The notes beneath the pieces were generated by a model that ran no database searches, had not been told where the DNA came from, and saw nothing but the letters and a program-made list of their open reading frames with translations. 64,000 bases of DNA from JAEWSN01 sp942493335 (GTDB lineage: Bacteria; Bacillota; Clostridia; DSM-8532), in assembly GCA_942493335.1 (NCBI GenBank), contig OW818693.1, positions 4,216,001-4,280,000 of the forward strand, read 5' to 3'. The translations under genes and the position numbers were made by a program. Positions 15,196 to 24,188 of this stretch are shown here, piece by piece; positions within the stretch are counted from its first letter, which is position 1; each line of letters opens with the position of its first letter.

Positions 15196-16098
15196 TCATT
15201 CCGTGCCACCTTCGAGCATGCGGCGATAGTCGCCGGGGGTGTAACCGGTATGCGCCCTGAAGTTCCGGCTGAAGTGATGGACATCGAAGAATCCTGCGGC
15301 CTCCGCGACTTCCTGTTGCGTCATCATCGTGGTTTCAAGCAGGAATCGGGCCCGTTCCAGCCGCATGCGGCGGAGGGCGGCGGTAGGAGGCATGCCGGTT
15401 GTCTGTCGGAACATCCGCGTCAGGGAGCCGGGATGGAAATGGAAATGCCGGGCAACCTCCTCCATTTTCAAGTCTTCCTGCAGATGAGCCGCCATATAGG
15501 CCCGGATTTCCTCCACCCGTGTCATCGAACCGGAGCGGATGGATATCCGGGTGCTGTCGGCGGCTTCTTCCGCAAAAAGAGCGAGAATGTCATGAAGAAG
15601 GGCCTTTTCCCTGAATCGGGAGGCCATCGTGTTCAAGTGACTGACCCGGACCAGTTCCGAGAACAGGTGTTGCAGGTGCGCCGGATCCGAAGGCGTGACG
15701 AGCGGCTGCAGGTGAAGGGTCTCGAACAGGCTTGTTCCGCCGATCTCAGCCGTGAAGTGGCACCAGTATTTGCGATAGGGCGCCGCAGGGTCCGTCCGGT
15801 AGGATTGCCTGTGTCCGGCCGGCATCAGGAGTAGTTGTCCCGGTTTGGGCTGAAGGACGGTTCCGTCGATCTCCACTTCGCCCTGTCCGTCGAGGATCAG
15901 GTAAAACTTGCTGTAATAAGGCACATAGTCCTTGTCGTGCCAATCCGGCCAGCATTGCGTGAGCGCGGCCGTTTCCAGGTTCAACTGGAGCCGTGCTAGC
16001 CAATCCCGTGTAAGGCCGGTGCCATCCTGCTGTGTGTCTCCGTCTTGGGGACGTACCTGCTTTTCCATAATGGGTTCCATTTCCTGTCCGTTTGTCAT
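15196..16098 (-). CDS. AraC family transcriptional regulator
   Basis: About 300 residues: an N-terminal cupin-like ligand-binding half (KFYLILDGQGEVEIDG...PGQLLLMPAGHRQSY) and two C-terminal AraC helix-turn-helix motifs (LKMEEVARHFHFHPGSLTRM and TQQEVAEAAGFFDVHHFSRN). It is expected to activate a sugar-utilisation gene, most likely the divergent alpha-L-fucosidase. The start is uncertain: ATG at 16098 (GGGGTGA upstream), 16080 or 16068 are all possible. The intergenic region holds direct repeats that could be its binding site. Confidence 0.88.
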   Translation of the reverse strand: MTNGQEMEPIMEKQVRPQDGDTQQDGTGLTRDWLARLQLNLETAALTQCWPDWHDKDYVPYYSKFYLILDGQGEVEIDGTVLQPKPGQLLLMPAGHRQSYRTDPAAPYRKYWCHFTAEIGGTSLFETLHLQPLVTPSDPAHLQHLFSELVRVSHLNTMASRFREKALLHDILALFAEEAADSTRISIRSGSMTRVEEIRAYMAAHLQEDLKMEEVARHFHFHPGSLTRMFRQTTGMPPTAALRRMRLERARFLLETTMMTQQEVAEAAGFFDVHHFSRNFRAHTGYTPGDYRRMLEGGTE

Positions 16099-16159
16099 GC
16101 GGTCACCCCGAAGGCCGGTCAATTGCATGCAAAAAGCGGTTCGTTCCGGCGCTTCCATT

Positions 16160-16182
16160 CTATCATGATTATGCTATCATGA
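16160..16182. promoter_or_regulatory. Direct repeats CTATCATGA, AraC-type operator candidate
   Basis: Two identical CTATCATGA half-sites at 16160-16168 and 16174-16182, 14 bases apart, lie between the AraC gene and the fucosidase gene. CTTCCA (16152-16157) and TATCAT (16175-16180) with a 17-base spacer could be the rightward promoter, so the sites overlap it. Confidence 0.45.
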
Positions 16183-16302
16183 GGCTCGTACAGAACCGGC
16201 CAAAGTGCGGTTCATGGGGGAAGATGCGGGTTTTCGACGGATTCTGGCGGAAACCGCAATCGATGGCGAAGTGCCCGGCAGGGTGCGACAGGAGGATGCG
16301 GA

Positions 16303-17607
16303 ATGAACGAGATCGTGAGGCAGAGGACGGAGCGGACCCGGTGGTTTCTGGAAGACAGGTTTGGCATGTTCATCCATTGGGGCCTGTATGCCATTCCGGC
16401 GCGGGGGGAATGGGTCCGGAGCGTGGAAAAAATACCGGTGGAAGCCTATGAGCCCTTTTTCGAATCCTTCAATCCGGTGGATTATGACCCGAAGCAGTGG
16501 GCGAAGGCGGCAAAGGCTGCCGGTATGAAATATGCGGTCCTCACGGCGAAGCATCATGATGGCTTCTGCCTGTTCGATTCGGCCCTGACAGACTACAAAT
16601 CCACAAATACGCCCTGCAAGCGGGATCTGGTCCGTGAATTCCTTGATGCGTTCCGGGCGGAAGGTCTGAAGGTGGGCCTATACTATTCGCTGTTGGACTG
16701 GCACCATCCCGACTACCCCGCCTATTCGGACACAATTCATCCGATGCGGGGGAATGAAGCCTACAAGGATCGACCGGAGGAGTTCAGCCGGTATCGGGAC
16801 TACTTGCACGGTCAGGTAAAGGAACTTCTGACCGGGTATGGAAAAATCGACATTCTCTGGTTCGACTTCTCCTATGACAAGATGGCCGGCGAAACCTGGG
16901 GAGCGACGGAGCTCATTCGCATGGTTCGTTCCCTGCAGCCGCATGTGATTGTGGACAACCGGCTCGAGGGCAGCGGGGACGGAAGTGGCAGCATCCTGAC
17001 CACCAATCCCAGCGAGTATTCCGGCGATTTCGCTTCTCCTGAACAAGTCATTCCGCCGGCGGGCGTCGTGGATGCCGAGGGTGCTTCCGTTCCGTGGGAA
17101 GCCTGCATCACGCTGAACAACAATTGGGGATATCATGCGGGGGATCACAACTGGAAACCCTCGCGCATGATCATCCGGAAGCTCGTTGAATGCGTCTCCA
17201 AGAACGGGAATCTGCTCCTCAATGTCGGGCCCACAGCCCGGGGATGCATTCCGAAGGCTTCGCTCGACATTCTGGGCGAGGTGGGGCAATGGATGGACGC
17301 CAATGCCGCCTCCGTCCGCGGATGCGGAAAGGCGGAGCTGGACAAGCCCGATTGGGGACGTTATACGCAGAATGGAAAGACCCTTTACGCCCATGTGACG
17401 GAGGAGAGCGTGGGTCCGCTGAACCTGCGCGGTCTGGGTGGAAAAGTGAAGTCCGTACGCCTGCTGTCGGACATGTCGGAGGTGCTGCCGGCGCCTGTCT
17501 GGAATGTCAGGGAGTTCAAGGGCGATGCCTTCTACAGCCTTTCGAGCAGCGGTTCCTGCCTTCTTCCGGATGAACGGGATACGGTGCTGGAAATCACATT
17601 GGTGTAA
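16303..17607 (+). CDS. Alpha-L-fucosidase, glycoside hydrolase family 29
   Basis: 434 residues. Retaining exoglycosidase releasing L-fucose. The barrel begins FGMFIHWGLYAIPARGEW; KYAVLTAKHHDGFCLFDS carries the substrate-binding His pair, and ILWFDFSYD places the catalytic nucleophile at about Asp188. A short C-terminal beta-sandwich follows. There is no signal peptide, so it is probably cytoplasmic and acts on imported fucosides. AGGAGG precedes the start. It converges on a GH39 gene and is divergent from an AraC regulator that may induce it. Confidence 0.93.
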   Translation: MNEIVRQRTERTRWFLEDRFGMFIHWGLYAIPARGEWVRSVEKIPVEAYEPFFESFNPVDYDPKQWAKAAKAAGMKYAVLTAKHHDGFCLFDSALTDYKSTNTPCKRDLVREFLDAFRAEGLKVGLYYSLLDWHHPDYPAYSDTIHPMRGNEAYKDRPEEFSRYRDYLHGQVKELLTGYGKIDILWFDFSYDKMAGETWGATELIRMVRSLQPHVIVDNRLEGSGDGSGSILTTNPSEYSGDFASPEQVIPPAGVVDAEGASVPWEACITLNNNWGYHAGDHNWKPSRMIIRKLVECVSKNGNLLLNVGPTARGCIPKASLDILGEVGQWMDANAASVRGCGKAELDKPDWGRYTQNGKTLYAHVTEESVGPLNLRGLGGKVKSVRLLSDMSEVLPAPVWNVREFKGDAFYSLSSSGSCLLPDERDTVLEITLV

Positions 17608-17623
17608 TCTGCGGAAGTGGGGC

Positions 17624-17655
17624 GATGCGGCGTTCGTCAAGACGAACGCCGCATC
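17624..17655. terminator. 13-bp perfect stem-loop between convergent genes
   Basis: GATGCGGCGTTCG/CGAACGCCGCATC with loop TCAAGA lies between the fucosidase and GH39 stop codons. There is no T-run. Its core resembles the hairpin at 14209-14238. Confidence 0.5.
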
Positions 17656-17679
17656 GGTTCGAGCAGAAATCAGAGAACC

Positions 17680-19326
17680 TCACTGACGAATCAACTCAAT
17701 CAAAGAAACGGCATGGGACGGCATGCGGAAGGAAATCGAAAGGCATCCATCCTGCTGCAGCAGGCATGTTTCACCTGTGTAGGTTTCCAGGCCCTCGCGT
17801 GCCTTGAGTGCCGCGTATTGGTCTGCATCGGGATAACAGGGCGCGCCCTGCTTCACCCATTCGGCATGTGCATTGCTGTGGGAGCGGTCAATCCGGGCAT
17901 GTCGGACATTAAGGGGTTCGGACGATCCCCATCCTGCCACTGTCAGCTTCACGGTCGTTTCTGATTTGCAGTCCCAGTCATCATGATGGCTGTAGACGAG
18001 AATCCGTACGCTCCCGTCCGCAGAGGCAGCTGCCATGCCGGAAATGTCGGGTTGTTCGTTCATGCCGAAAAGGTCCCGATAGGCCAGCACATCGTTCTCA
18101 CCGGTACTCTCGAAGGATAACGCCTGTCCGCTCATTTTTCCGAACATCCGGAAGACATTGAGGACCGGTTTGTCGATGCCCTGCGTGGAGAACGTGCGGG
18201 TCCCTTCGAAGCAACGCTCCCCACGGAACAGAAAGGCCCATGCGAGCGGTCTGACTGATGCGCCGAACATCTTTGCCACCTGCTCGATGTGGTGATAGCC
18301 GCAGGCGACGTAACTGGCATAATATTCCGTGTTCCGGAAAGCCATGTTCGGGTTGTCATGGATTCCACCGGCCGCCCAGCCGTCCGGATCCGCTTCGGAC
18401 AACACGACCTCCAGATGGCCGTATCCATGCCGGGAAAGCGAATCAAGCCCGGTTTTCACCTGGGAGACCTGCTTCTTTACGGAAGGGGTCTCTTTTGGCG
18501 CATTCAACTTGAAGGGGAAACCACCGCCTTTTGTGTGGAAGGTGGCGAAATCCAGGCGTGTGCCCCGCTCACCGGTGACCGCATGGACGCCGTTCGCACA
18601 ATGCGTCAGAAAATCCTCCAGAAAGACAAGCGACCGGGAGCCGGGATTCGGATCCGTCGTGCCGGGTCCGCCGAGTCTGGCTTCGGGAAGCGCGGCATGC
18701 ACGGCCGCTTCCGTGAAGTCGAACAGCTTATGGAATTCCGCTGGTGTTCCCCGCCAGTAAAAAATGTCGGGTTCGTTCCAAAGCTCCCAGTACCAGGTGA
18801 GAACTTCCGCCTCTCCGTATTTTTCCACACAATGCCGGACCAGATTGAAGATCAGATCGTACCATTTCTGATAATCCTTTGGCGGGTAGGACCAGAAGGT
18901 TTTCTTGTACTCGTCGTATTTCTGGCCGTCCCACATGCCCTCGAAATGCTTCGGATCGATCAGGTCGAACGGCATGAAACCCAGTTCAAAGAAGGGTTTC
19001 CCATTGTGGCGCAGGTATACGTCAAGGATTTCATCGATCGTTTCCCAGTTGTAGACCGGGTTTCCATCCGCGTCCTCCGCATAGGCGTTCGTAGATCCCC
19101 ATTTGGGCGTGCCGTGCAGGTTTCCGGTGCAGAGCATGTGGTGCGCGCGAAAATAGTAGGGTCCGTCCCCCATCCGACCGAATTTGCCGATCAAATCCTC
19201 CCCTTCGGGTGTGTGGGTGTAGTTGTTCTCGTCATATCCGACATAAGTCCAGTTGTGGGGCAGCGGACCGTTGTCCCTGCCTGCGTCGACCATGATGCTT
19301 ACTTCCCTGATGGAATCCGTTTCCAT
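17680..19326 (-). CDS. Glycoside hydrolase family 39-like protein
   Basis: 548 residues of the beta-xylosidase/alpha-L-iduronidase type. YWELWNEPDIFYW gives the acid/base glutamate at about residue 185, and VVLSEADPDGW gives the nucleophile at about residue 311, a spacing fitting GH39. A C-terminal beta domain follows. There is no signal peptide, so it is intracellular. The start at 19326 follows GGAGGACGAC; 12 extra residues are possible upstream. It converges on the fucosidase gene, suggesting the two degrade one glycan. Specificity is not decided by the sequence. Confidence 0.85.
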   Translation of the reverse strand: METDSIREVSIMVDAGRDNGPLPHNWTYVGYDENNYTHTPEGEDLIGKFGRMGDGPYYFRAHHMLCTGNLHGTPKWGSTNAYAEDADGNPVYNWETIDEILDVYLRHNGKPFFELGFMPFDLIDPKHFEGMWDGQKYDEYKKTFWSYPPKDYQKWYDLIFNLVRHCVEKYGEAEVLTWYWELWNEPDIFYWRGTPAEFHKLFDFTEAAVHAALPEARLGGPGTTDPNPGSRSLVFLEDFLTHCANGVHAVTGERGTRLDFATFHTKGGGFPFKLNAPKETPSVKKQVSQVKTGLDSLSRHGYGHLEVVLSEADPDGWAAGGIHDNPNMAFRNTEYYASYVACGYHHIEQVAKMFGASVRPLAWAFLFRGERCFEGTRTFSTQGIDKPVLNVFRMFGKMSGQALSFESTGENDVLAYRDLFGMNEQPDISGMAAASADGSVRILVYSHHDDWDCKSETTVKLTVAGWGSSEPLNVRHARIDRSHSNAHAEWVKQGAPCYPDADQYAALKAREGLETYTGETCLLQQDGCLSISFRMPSHAVSLIELIRQ

Positions 19327-19480
19327 GTCGTCCTCCTGCCGGGATGCGATGGGGAGTGGCAATGGTGAAGAGGGCCCAGCTTTCCTTCCTTGAATGGATA
19401 GACGATATGCCCGGAAGGGACTGCATCCTTCCTACCATGAAAAGAAGGACGCCATCCCCAGGCGGGACAGCGTCCGCTTT

Positions 19481-20578
19481 TCAGTTCGAACTCGGTTTTG
19501 GCAGGAATGGGATGAGCTTTTTCGCGAAGGACGGCATGGTCATCGTCTGAAGCCAGACACGGCCGGGTCCTGTAAGGGTGGTCAGGAACAATCCTTCCCC
19601 GCCGAACAGGATGTTCTTGAAACCCTTTACGGTCTCCACGCTGTACTGGACACTTTCCTCGAAAGCCGCCACATTGCCGGTATCCACCTTGATCGTTTCG
19701 CCGGGTTGGAGAATCCGCTCCACCATGCTGCCGTCCACTTCGAAGAAGACCATGCCGGAGCCGGAGATGCGCTGCATGAGGAAACCTTCGCCGCCAAAAA
19801 AACCGGCGCCGACACGCTTGACCACATACGCGCTGAGTTGCACGGACGGCTGGGCGCACAGGAAGGCGCTCTTTTGGGCGATGATGGCGCATCGGCTGAC
19901 ATCCACCCCGACGATGTGGCCAGGGAAGGAGCTGGCGATGACAATTTCCTGATTCGGCGCATTGGCGGTGTAGGTGGCCATGAACAATGACTCACCGGTC
20001 AGCATGCGACCGAGCCCTTTCATGAGTCCACCGGACATGTTGGTTTCCATCGTGATGCCAACATCCATCCAGGACATGCCGCCCGACTGGGTGAAGATGC
20101 TTTCGCCGGGGTTCAGGCGGATGGAGACGGCAGGCAGGTTTGATCCGAAGATTTCATACCGGAGCCCGTATCCGCCACCCATCGGCATACCCTGCGGCTG
20201 AAAGGGGGGTGGCACTTGCGGCGCGTATCCGGGGACGGGCTGTGGGGGCTGCGCGAAACCATTCAATGGGACAGGGGGTGGTGCAAACGTGTTCGGAGCC
20301 GGAGGCGGAACAAATGAATTCACTGTTTGAACCGGCGGTGGAGAAAATGGGTTGGTTGTCGGAGCCGGAGGCGGGACAAACGCATTCGCGGCCGGAGGCG
20401 GTGCAAAAAGGTTCGGGGCTTGGACCGCAGCTGTAGCCGGAGTCGAAGGCGGTACTGCGAAGGTGTTCGCCGCGGGGGAGGAGGAAGCCTGTGCGGTGCC
20501 GGGCCCGGCCGGCGCGCCGCACGCACCGCAGAAGCGGGCGTTGTCCATCATGGGTTTGCCACATTTTCCACAGAACAT
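19481..20578 (-). CDS. AIM24 (TIGR00266) family protein with zinc ribbon and proline-rich linker
   Basis: 365 residues. An N-terminal zinc ribbon (CGKCGKP...CGACGAP, residues 3 to 22) is joined through a linker of about 100 residues, made of about five degenerate 11-12-residue units such as FAPPPAANAFV, to a C-terminal AIM24 beta-rich domain (GGMSWMDVGITMETNM, LTGESLFMATYTAN, GFKNILFGGEGLFLTTLTGPG). The family is widespread and of unknown function, with a tendency to assemble on membranes in described homologues. GGAAGGAG precedes the start. It has its own promoter carrying a palindrome. The linker repeats fit the tandem-repeat habit of this genome. Confidence 0.85.
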   Translation of the reverse strand: MFCGKCGKPMMDNARFCGACGAPAGPGTAQASSSPAANTFAVPPSTPATAAVQAPNLFAPPPAANAFVPPPAPTTNPFSPPPVQTVNSFVPPPAPNTFAPPPVPLNGFAQPPQPVPGYAPQVPPPFQPQGMPMGGGYGLRYEIFGSNLPAVSIRLNPGESIFTQSGGMSWMDVGITMETNMSGGLMKGLGRMLTGESLFMATYTANAPNQEIVIASSFPGHIVGVDVSRCAIIAQKSAFLCAQPSVQLSAYVVKRVGAGFFGGEGFLMQRISGSGMVFFEVDGSMVERILQPGETIKVDTGNVAAFEESVQYSVETVKGFKNILFGGEGLFLTTLTGPGRVWLQTMTMPSFAKKLIPFLPKPSSN

Positions 20579-20633
20579 GAGGGTTGCTCCTTCCCGCCGA
20601 AGGACGGCGGACAACGTATTTTTACCTGTTCTC

Positions 20634-20663
20634 ATTATATCGTTGCGAAACTTCGCATGACAA
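20634..20663 (-). promoter_or_regulatory. AIM24-gene promoter with embedded palindrome
   Basis: On the reverse strand TTGTCA (20658-20663), an 18-base spacer and TATAAT (20634-20639). The spacer contains the perfect inverted repeat TGCGAA-AC-TTCGCA (20644-20657), well placed for a repressor. Confidence 0.65.
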
Positions 20664-20672
20664 CAGGACAAA

Positions 20673-20704
20673 AGCGGGACATCCCTCTTCAGGGACATCC
20701 CGCT
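20673..20704 (-). terminator. Terminator of the PadR-ABC operon
   Basis: Fourteen-pair stem (with G-U pairs) AGCGGGATGTCCCT/AGGGATGTCCCGCT, loop GAAG, followed on the reverse strand by TTTTG. It separates the permease gene from the AIM24 promoter. Confidence 0.75.
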
Positions 20705-20720
20705 ATTTGTTCTGCATGCC

Positions 20721-20750
20721 AAGGGAGAGGCTGGACCCCGCACGGGTCAA
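20721..20750. repeat. Dispersed repeat copy with CCCGCACGGGTCAA core
   Basis: AAGGGAGA...CCCGCACGGGTCAA is shared with 1947-1974. It forms a GACCC/GGGTC hairpin (20734-20748). Both copies lie in intergenic DNA. Confidence 0.5.
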
Positions 20751-20805
20751 GCCAACCCTGCTGCGCAAGTCTGTTTGTACTTTGGGATATGTTTGTTCCG
20801 GGAAG

Positions 20806-23403
20806 CTACTCGTACTGCAGCGCCTTGACCACATCCAGCTTTGCGGCATACTTCGCCGGTTGCCGCGCGCCAATGAGGGCGAACAGGACTCCGGCCACCG
20901 CTGCGAAAGCAAGCCCCGACCAGGGGAAATGCCACTCCATCGGGAAGCCGGAGGTTTGCGCAGCCTGCAGCATGACCACCCCGAGCCAGATCCCGCCGAT
21001 GATGCCGACCAGCACGCCCAGGGCCGAGAGCATGAGACTTTCCGCCGTGATCATCCGCTTCAGCTGTTTCCGAAGCATTCCGAGAGCGCGGAGCACGCCC
21101 ATCTCACGGGTCCGTTCGATGACGCTGATGCTGATGGTGTTCACCAGGGCGATCAGAGACGGAATCAGCAGGAAGGCAAGCAGGAAATACATGGAGGACA
21201 TGGTGGCCTTCCAATCCTTCGTCAGACGTGCCTTGAAGTCCGAAACCGTCTGGAGCGTGAAGTTGGGGTAGGCCGCCACCAGTCCGGAGAGAGATGCGGA
21301 AACGGCTTTTTCATCCGCGTTCTTGGCCCGGTTGGCCAGCAACAGCATGTCGGGTTGTGTGCCGAAGTCCTTTGTGAAAAGGTCCAGACCCATATAAACC
21401 GTGCTGATCTTGACGTTGATGAAGTCGACGCCGACCCCTGCAATCCGGTAGGTGCGCGTCCCCGCTGCTGTGGTGAGGGCAAGGGTGTCTCCGAGTTTCG
21501 ATCCGGTCGAGTTGGCCAGAATGCCGTTGATGATGATCTCGTCGGCGGAGAGTCTGCCCCACGCCGCCTGGGTCCCCTGGCTGAAGGTCAGTCCGGACAG
21601 GACGGGGTATTGGGCCGGATCGACGCCGATGACCTGGATGCCGGAGGGTGCTGCGCCGATCGCGGAAGCCTTCGTGGAAGCGAGACTTTTTTCGGCGGTG
21701 GCGGCCTGCGAGCCCGAGACCTTAGCGGACACCACCTTGATGGCCGTGGCCTCCGTGATGCCTTCGGTCTTCCGGATGCCATCGAGCAGCTCCGAACCGG
21801 CCCCGGTGTTTCCTGTGTTCAGGATGATGGACTGCGGGTAGAGGATGTAGTCGGAACCGAGGCTTTTGTCCAGATAGGTACCCATGGCGGCGATCAGAGA
21901 GGTGAAGACCCCGAAGATGCCGACGAGCAGCGCCAGGCCGATGCCGACGGTCATCATGGTTGCGGCGGCGCGGCGCGGATTGCGGGACAGGTTGCTGCGC
22001 GCAAGTTCGTTCTCGGAGGAGAACAGCCAGCCAAGTGGTCGGCTGAAAAGCTTTGTGATCGGATTCACCAGCACGGGACCCGCGACGCCGATCCCAATGA
22101 AGAAGAACAGCATGCCAAGGGCGAGCAGACCCTGATTGCCGAAGGGGATCATCAGGAAGGAAAGGGCGAGCAGAATGAAACCGATCAGACCGCGCCGGCG
22201 TGTCACGGAGGCACCCATCGGTTCGGCGGGTCGCAGGGCTTCCAGCGGATGGATGTGGGCGGCGCCGAATGCGGGCAGACAGCCGCCGATCAGGGTGGTC
22301 AGCATGCCGAGCAGAACGGAGCCGAAAAGGAGACCCCAATTGATGGACGGCCGCCCGATCACCTGATGGGTCAGTTCGACCCAGAGGCCGGACAGCGAGG
22401 CGATCATCCCGTAGGTCATCGCAAGACCGGCGGCGACGCCCAGCACGGAACCGATGATGCCTTGGATCAGGCCTTCATAGAGGATCACGCGGACCACACC
22501 TCCCCGGGTCATCCCGATGGCACGCAGCAGCCCAATGTCGCGGCGATGTTCCGCCACCATTGTGCGGAATGTGACGAAGATGATGAAGGCGCCCATCATC
22601 AGGGCGATGAGGCCGAAGGCCACGAACAGGTTCGTACCGAGTTCGAGCGCGCTCTTGAATTCTGTGCCGCTTTCGATGCCACCGGAGCGCCAGGCGTCCC
22701 CACCCGCCTCCAGGACGGCCTCTGCGACTTTCTGCGCATCCGCGCCGGTCTTGAAGCGGAATTCAGCCATCTGCCCCTGGTTCGGTACGCCGAACAGCGT
22801 CTGGGCGTCCGGAAGCGAAATCCAGAGTTCGTCCCGGGAAGCTGCCGGATTGTCCTGCAGGACGCCGACGACCCGGAATACCTGTGTACCCGCGGCTGCC
22901 GGGACTTCCACCGTATCCCCGACCTTCTTGCCGAGCGAGAGGGCAAGCGGGGCGGAAAGTATGGTGCCATAGGCGCCGGTGTCCTTCGTCAGCCAGACAC
23001 CCGAATCTGTCTTCGGCAGATGGAAACTGTCATAGGCCACAGGCTCCACGCCGGTCACTGTCAGGCTCTTTACATCCCCACTGCCGCCGTCCTTTGCCTG
23101 GAGGGCAGCCGGCAGGACCACATTGCGGCGCAGGATGACGGTGACTCCGTCCACTCCGTCAACCTTCTTCAGCGGTTCCAGCCGGTTCATGTCAAAGTAG
23201 CCGCCGGAGGAGGCGGTCAGGGTGAGATCCACATGACCGGACATGGCGAGCAGGTTCCGGTTGAAGGTATCCATGAAGGCCGGCAGCAGACTGTTGAGCC
23301 CGAAGATGAGCATGACGCCGAGCAGGATGGAAAGGGTGGTCAGAGCGGTTCGGATGCGACGCACCGAAAGGTAGCGCCAGGCGAGCTTTATTTCCGTGAA
23401 CAT
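20806..23403 (-). CDS. ABC transporter permease, FtsX/MacB superfamily, large form
   Basis: 865-residue membrane protein with two FtsX-type permease blocks. An N-terminal helix (RTALTTLSILLGVMLIFGLN) is followed by a large extracytoplasmic domain, then three-helix groups near residues 270-400 and again at 770-865 (RTREMGVLRALGMLRKQLKR, then SALGVLVGIIGGIWLG), with additional helices near 430-500. It pairs with the ATPase 15 bases upstream, and with the PadR gene forms a three-gene operon. Systems of this layout export peptides, antibiotics or lipoproteins. The substrate is unknown. Confidence 0.92.
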   Translation of the reverse strand: MFTEIKLAWRYLSVRRIRTALTTLSILLGVMLIFGLNSLLPAFMDTFNRNLLAMSGHVDLTLTASSGGYFDMNRLEPLKKVDGVDGVTVILRRNVVLPAALQAKDGGSGDVKSLTVTGVEPVAYDSFHLPKTDSGVWLTKDTGAYGTILSAPLALSLGKKVGDTVEVPAAAGTQVFRVVGVLQDNPAASRDELWISLPDAQTLFGVPNQGQMAEFRFKTGADAQKVAEAVLEAGGDAWRSGGIESGTEFKSALELGTNLFVAFGLIALMMGAFIIFVTFRTMVAEHRRDIGLLRAIGMTRGGVVRVILYEGLIQGIIGSVLGVAAGLAMTYGMIASLSGLWVELTHQVIGRPSINWGLLFGSVLLGMLTTLIGGCLPAFGAAHIHPLEALRPAEPMGASVTRRRGLIGFILLALSFLMIPFGNQGLLALGMLFFFIGIGVAGPVLVNPITKLFSRPLGWLFSSENELARSNLSRNPRRAAATMMTVGIGLALLVGIFGVFTSLIAAMGTYLDKSLGSDYILYPQSIILNTGNTGAGSELLDGIRKTEGITEATAIKVVSAKVSGSQAATAEKSLASTKASAIGAAPSGIQVIGVDPAQYPVLSGLTFSQGTQAAWGRLSADEIIINGILANSTGSKLGDTLALTTAAGTRTYRIAGVGVDFINVKISTVYMGLDLFTKDFGTQPDMLLLANRAKNADEKAVSASLSGLVAAYPNFTLQTVSDFKARLTKDWKATMSSMYFLLAFLLIPSLIALVNTISISVIERTREMGVLRALGMLRKQLKRMITAESLMLSALGVLVGIIGGIWLGVVMLQAAQTSGFPMEWHFPWSGLAFAAVAGVLFALIGARQPAKYAAKLDVVKALQYE

Positions 23404-23418
23404 GACGATGTCCTCCTT

Positions 23419-24135
23419 TTATGCCTTGAATCCGGATGCGGCCCTGGCCTGGTCCAGGCGGGTCTCGTCCACCACCGTGCCGTCTTTGAGAAATACGATT
23501 CGGTCGGCATATGCGGCCATGCGGGAATCATGCGTCACCATCAGAATGGTCCGCCCGTAATCGGTGGCGATGGATTTCAACAAGGAAACGACCTCGTCAC
23601 TCATCAGGGAATCCAGATTTCCGGTGGGTTCGTCGGCCAGGATGAGGGCGGGTTCCGCCGCCAGGGCACGGGCAATGGCCACGCGCTGCTGCTGCCCGCC
23701 TGACAGTTCGGAAGGCCGGTGTTCGAGGCGGTCGCCCATCCCGAGACGTTCAAGCCAGGTTTTCGCTGCAGCACGCGCCTCCTGGGGTTTCATGCCATCC
23801 AGGATGCGCGGGAGCGCCACGTTGTCCCAAGCCGTCAGGACGGGAATCAGGTTGAAGTATTGGAATACGAAGCCGATTTTCCTGCGCCGGAGCGTCGTGA
23901 TCCTGTCATCGTTCATCCCCTTCAGGTTCTCCCTGTCGATGATGATTTCCCCTGAATCAAACCCGTCCAGTCCGCCGAGTAGATGGAGAAGGGTGGACTT
24001 TCCACATCCGCTCGGTCCCATGACCGAGACGAATTCGCCCTTTTCCAATGAAAGGTTCACACCGCTGAGCGCTGTAACCGTCGTATCGCCTTTTCCGTAG
24101 GTTTTTTTGAGATTCCTGATTTCCACGATCGCCAT
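23419..24135 (-). CDS. ABC transporter ATP-binding protein (MacB/LolD type)
   Basis: 238 residues. Walker A GPSGCGKST, Q-loop FVFQYFNLIP, signature LSGGQQQRVAIARAL, Walker B LILADEPTGNLD and H-loop VTHD are all intact. The Leu-Ile-Pro form of the Q-loop region and the length are typical of the subfamily serving FtsX-like permeases. The start at 24135 is chosen because GGAGGA lies seven bases before it; an in-frame ATG six bases upstream is too close. It is the second gene of the padR-ATPase-permease operon. Confidence 0.95.
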   Translation of the reverse strand: MAIVEIRNLKKTYGKGDTTVTALSGVNLSLEKGEFVSVMGPSGCGKSTLLHLLGGLDGFDSGEIIIDRENLKGMNDDRITTLRRRKIGFVFQYFNLIPVLTAWDNVALPRILDGMKPQEARAAAKTWLERLGMGDRLEHRPSELSGGQQQRVAIARALAAEPALILADEPTGNLDSLMSDEVVSLLKSIATDYGRTILMVTHDSRMAAYADRIVFLKDGTVVDETRLDQARAASGFKA

Positions 24136-24188
24136 ATGCATTCCTCCTGCCGGGGTGACCGGCATGCATTTTCCATTCTTTCGGGGTT

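Noticed and set aside
20584..23703. A 1039-codon open frame on the + strand
   Set aside because: It lies antisense to the 865-residue ABC permease, which has clear domains. The translation is rich in Gly, His, Asp and Gln with no recognisable family; long antisense frames are common in G+C-rich genes.
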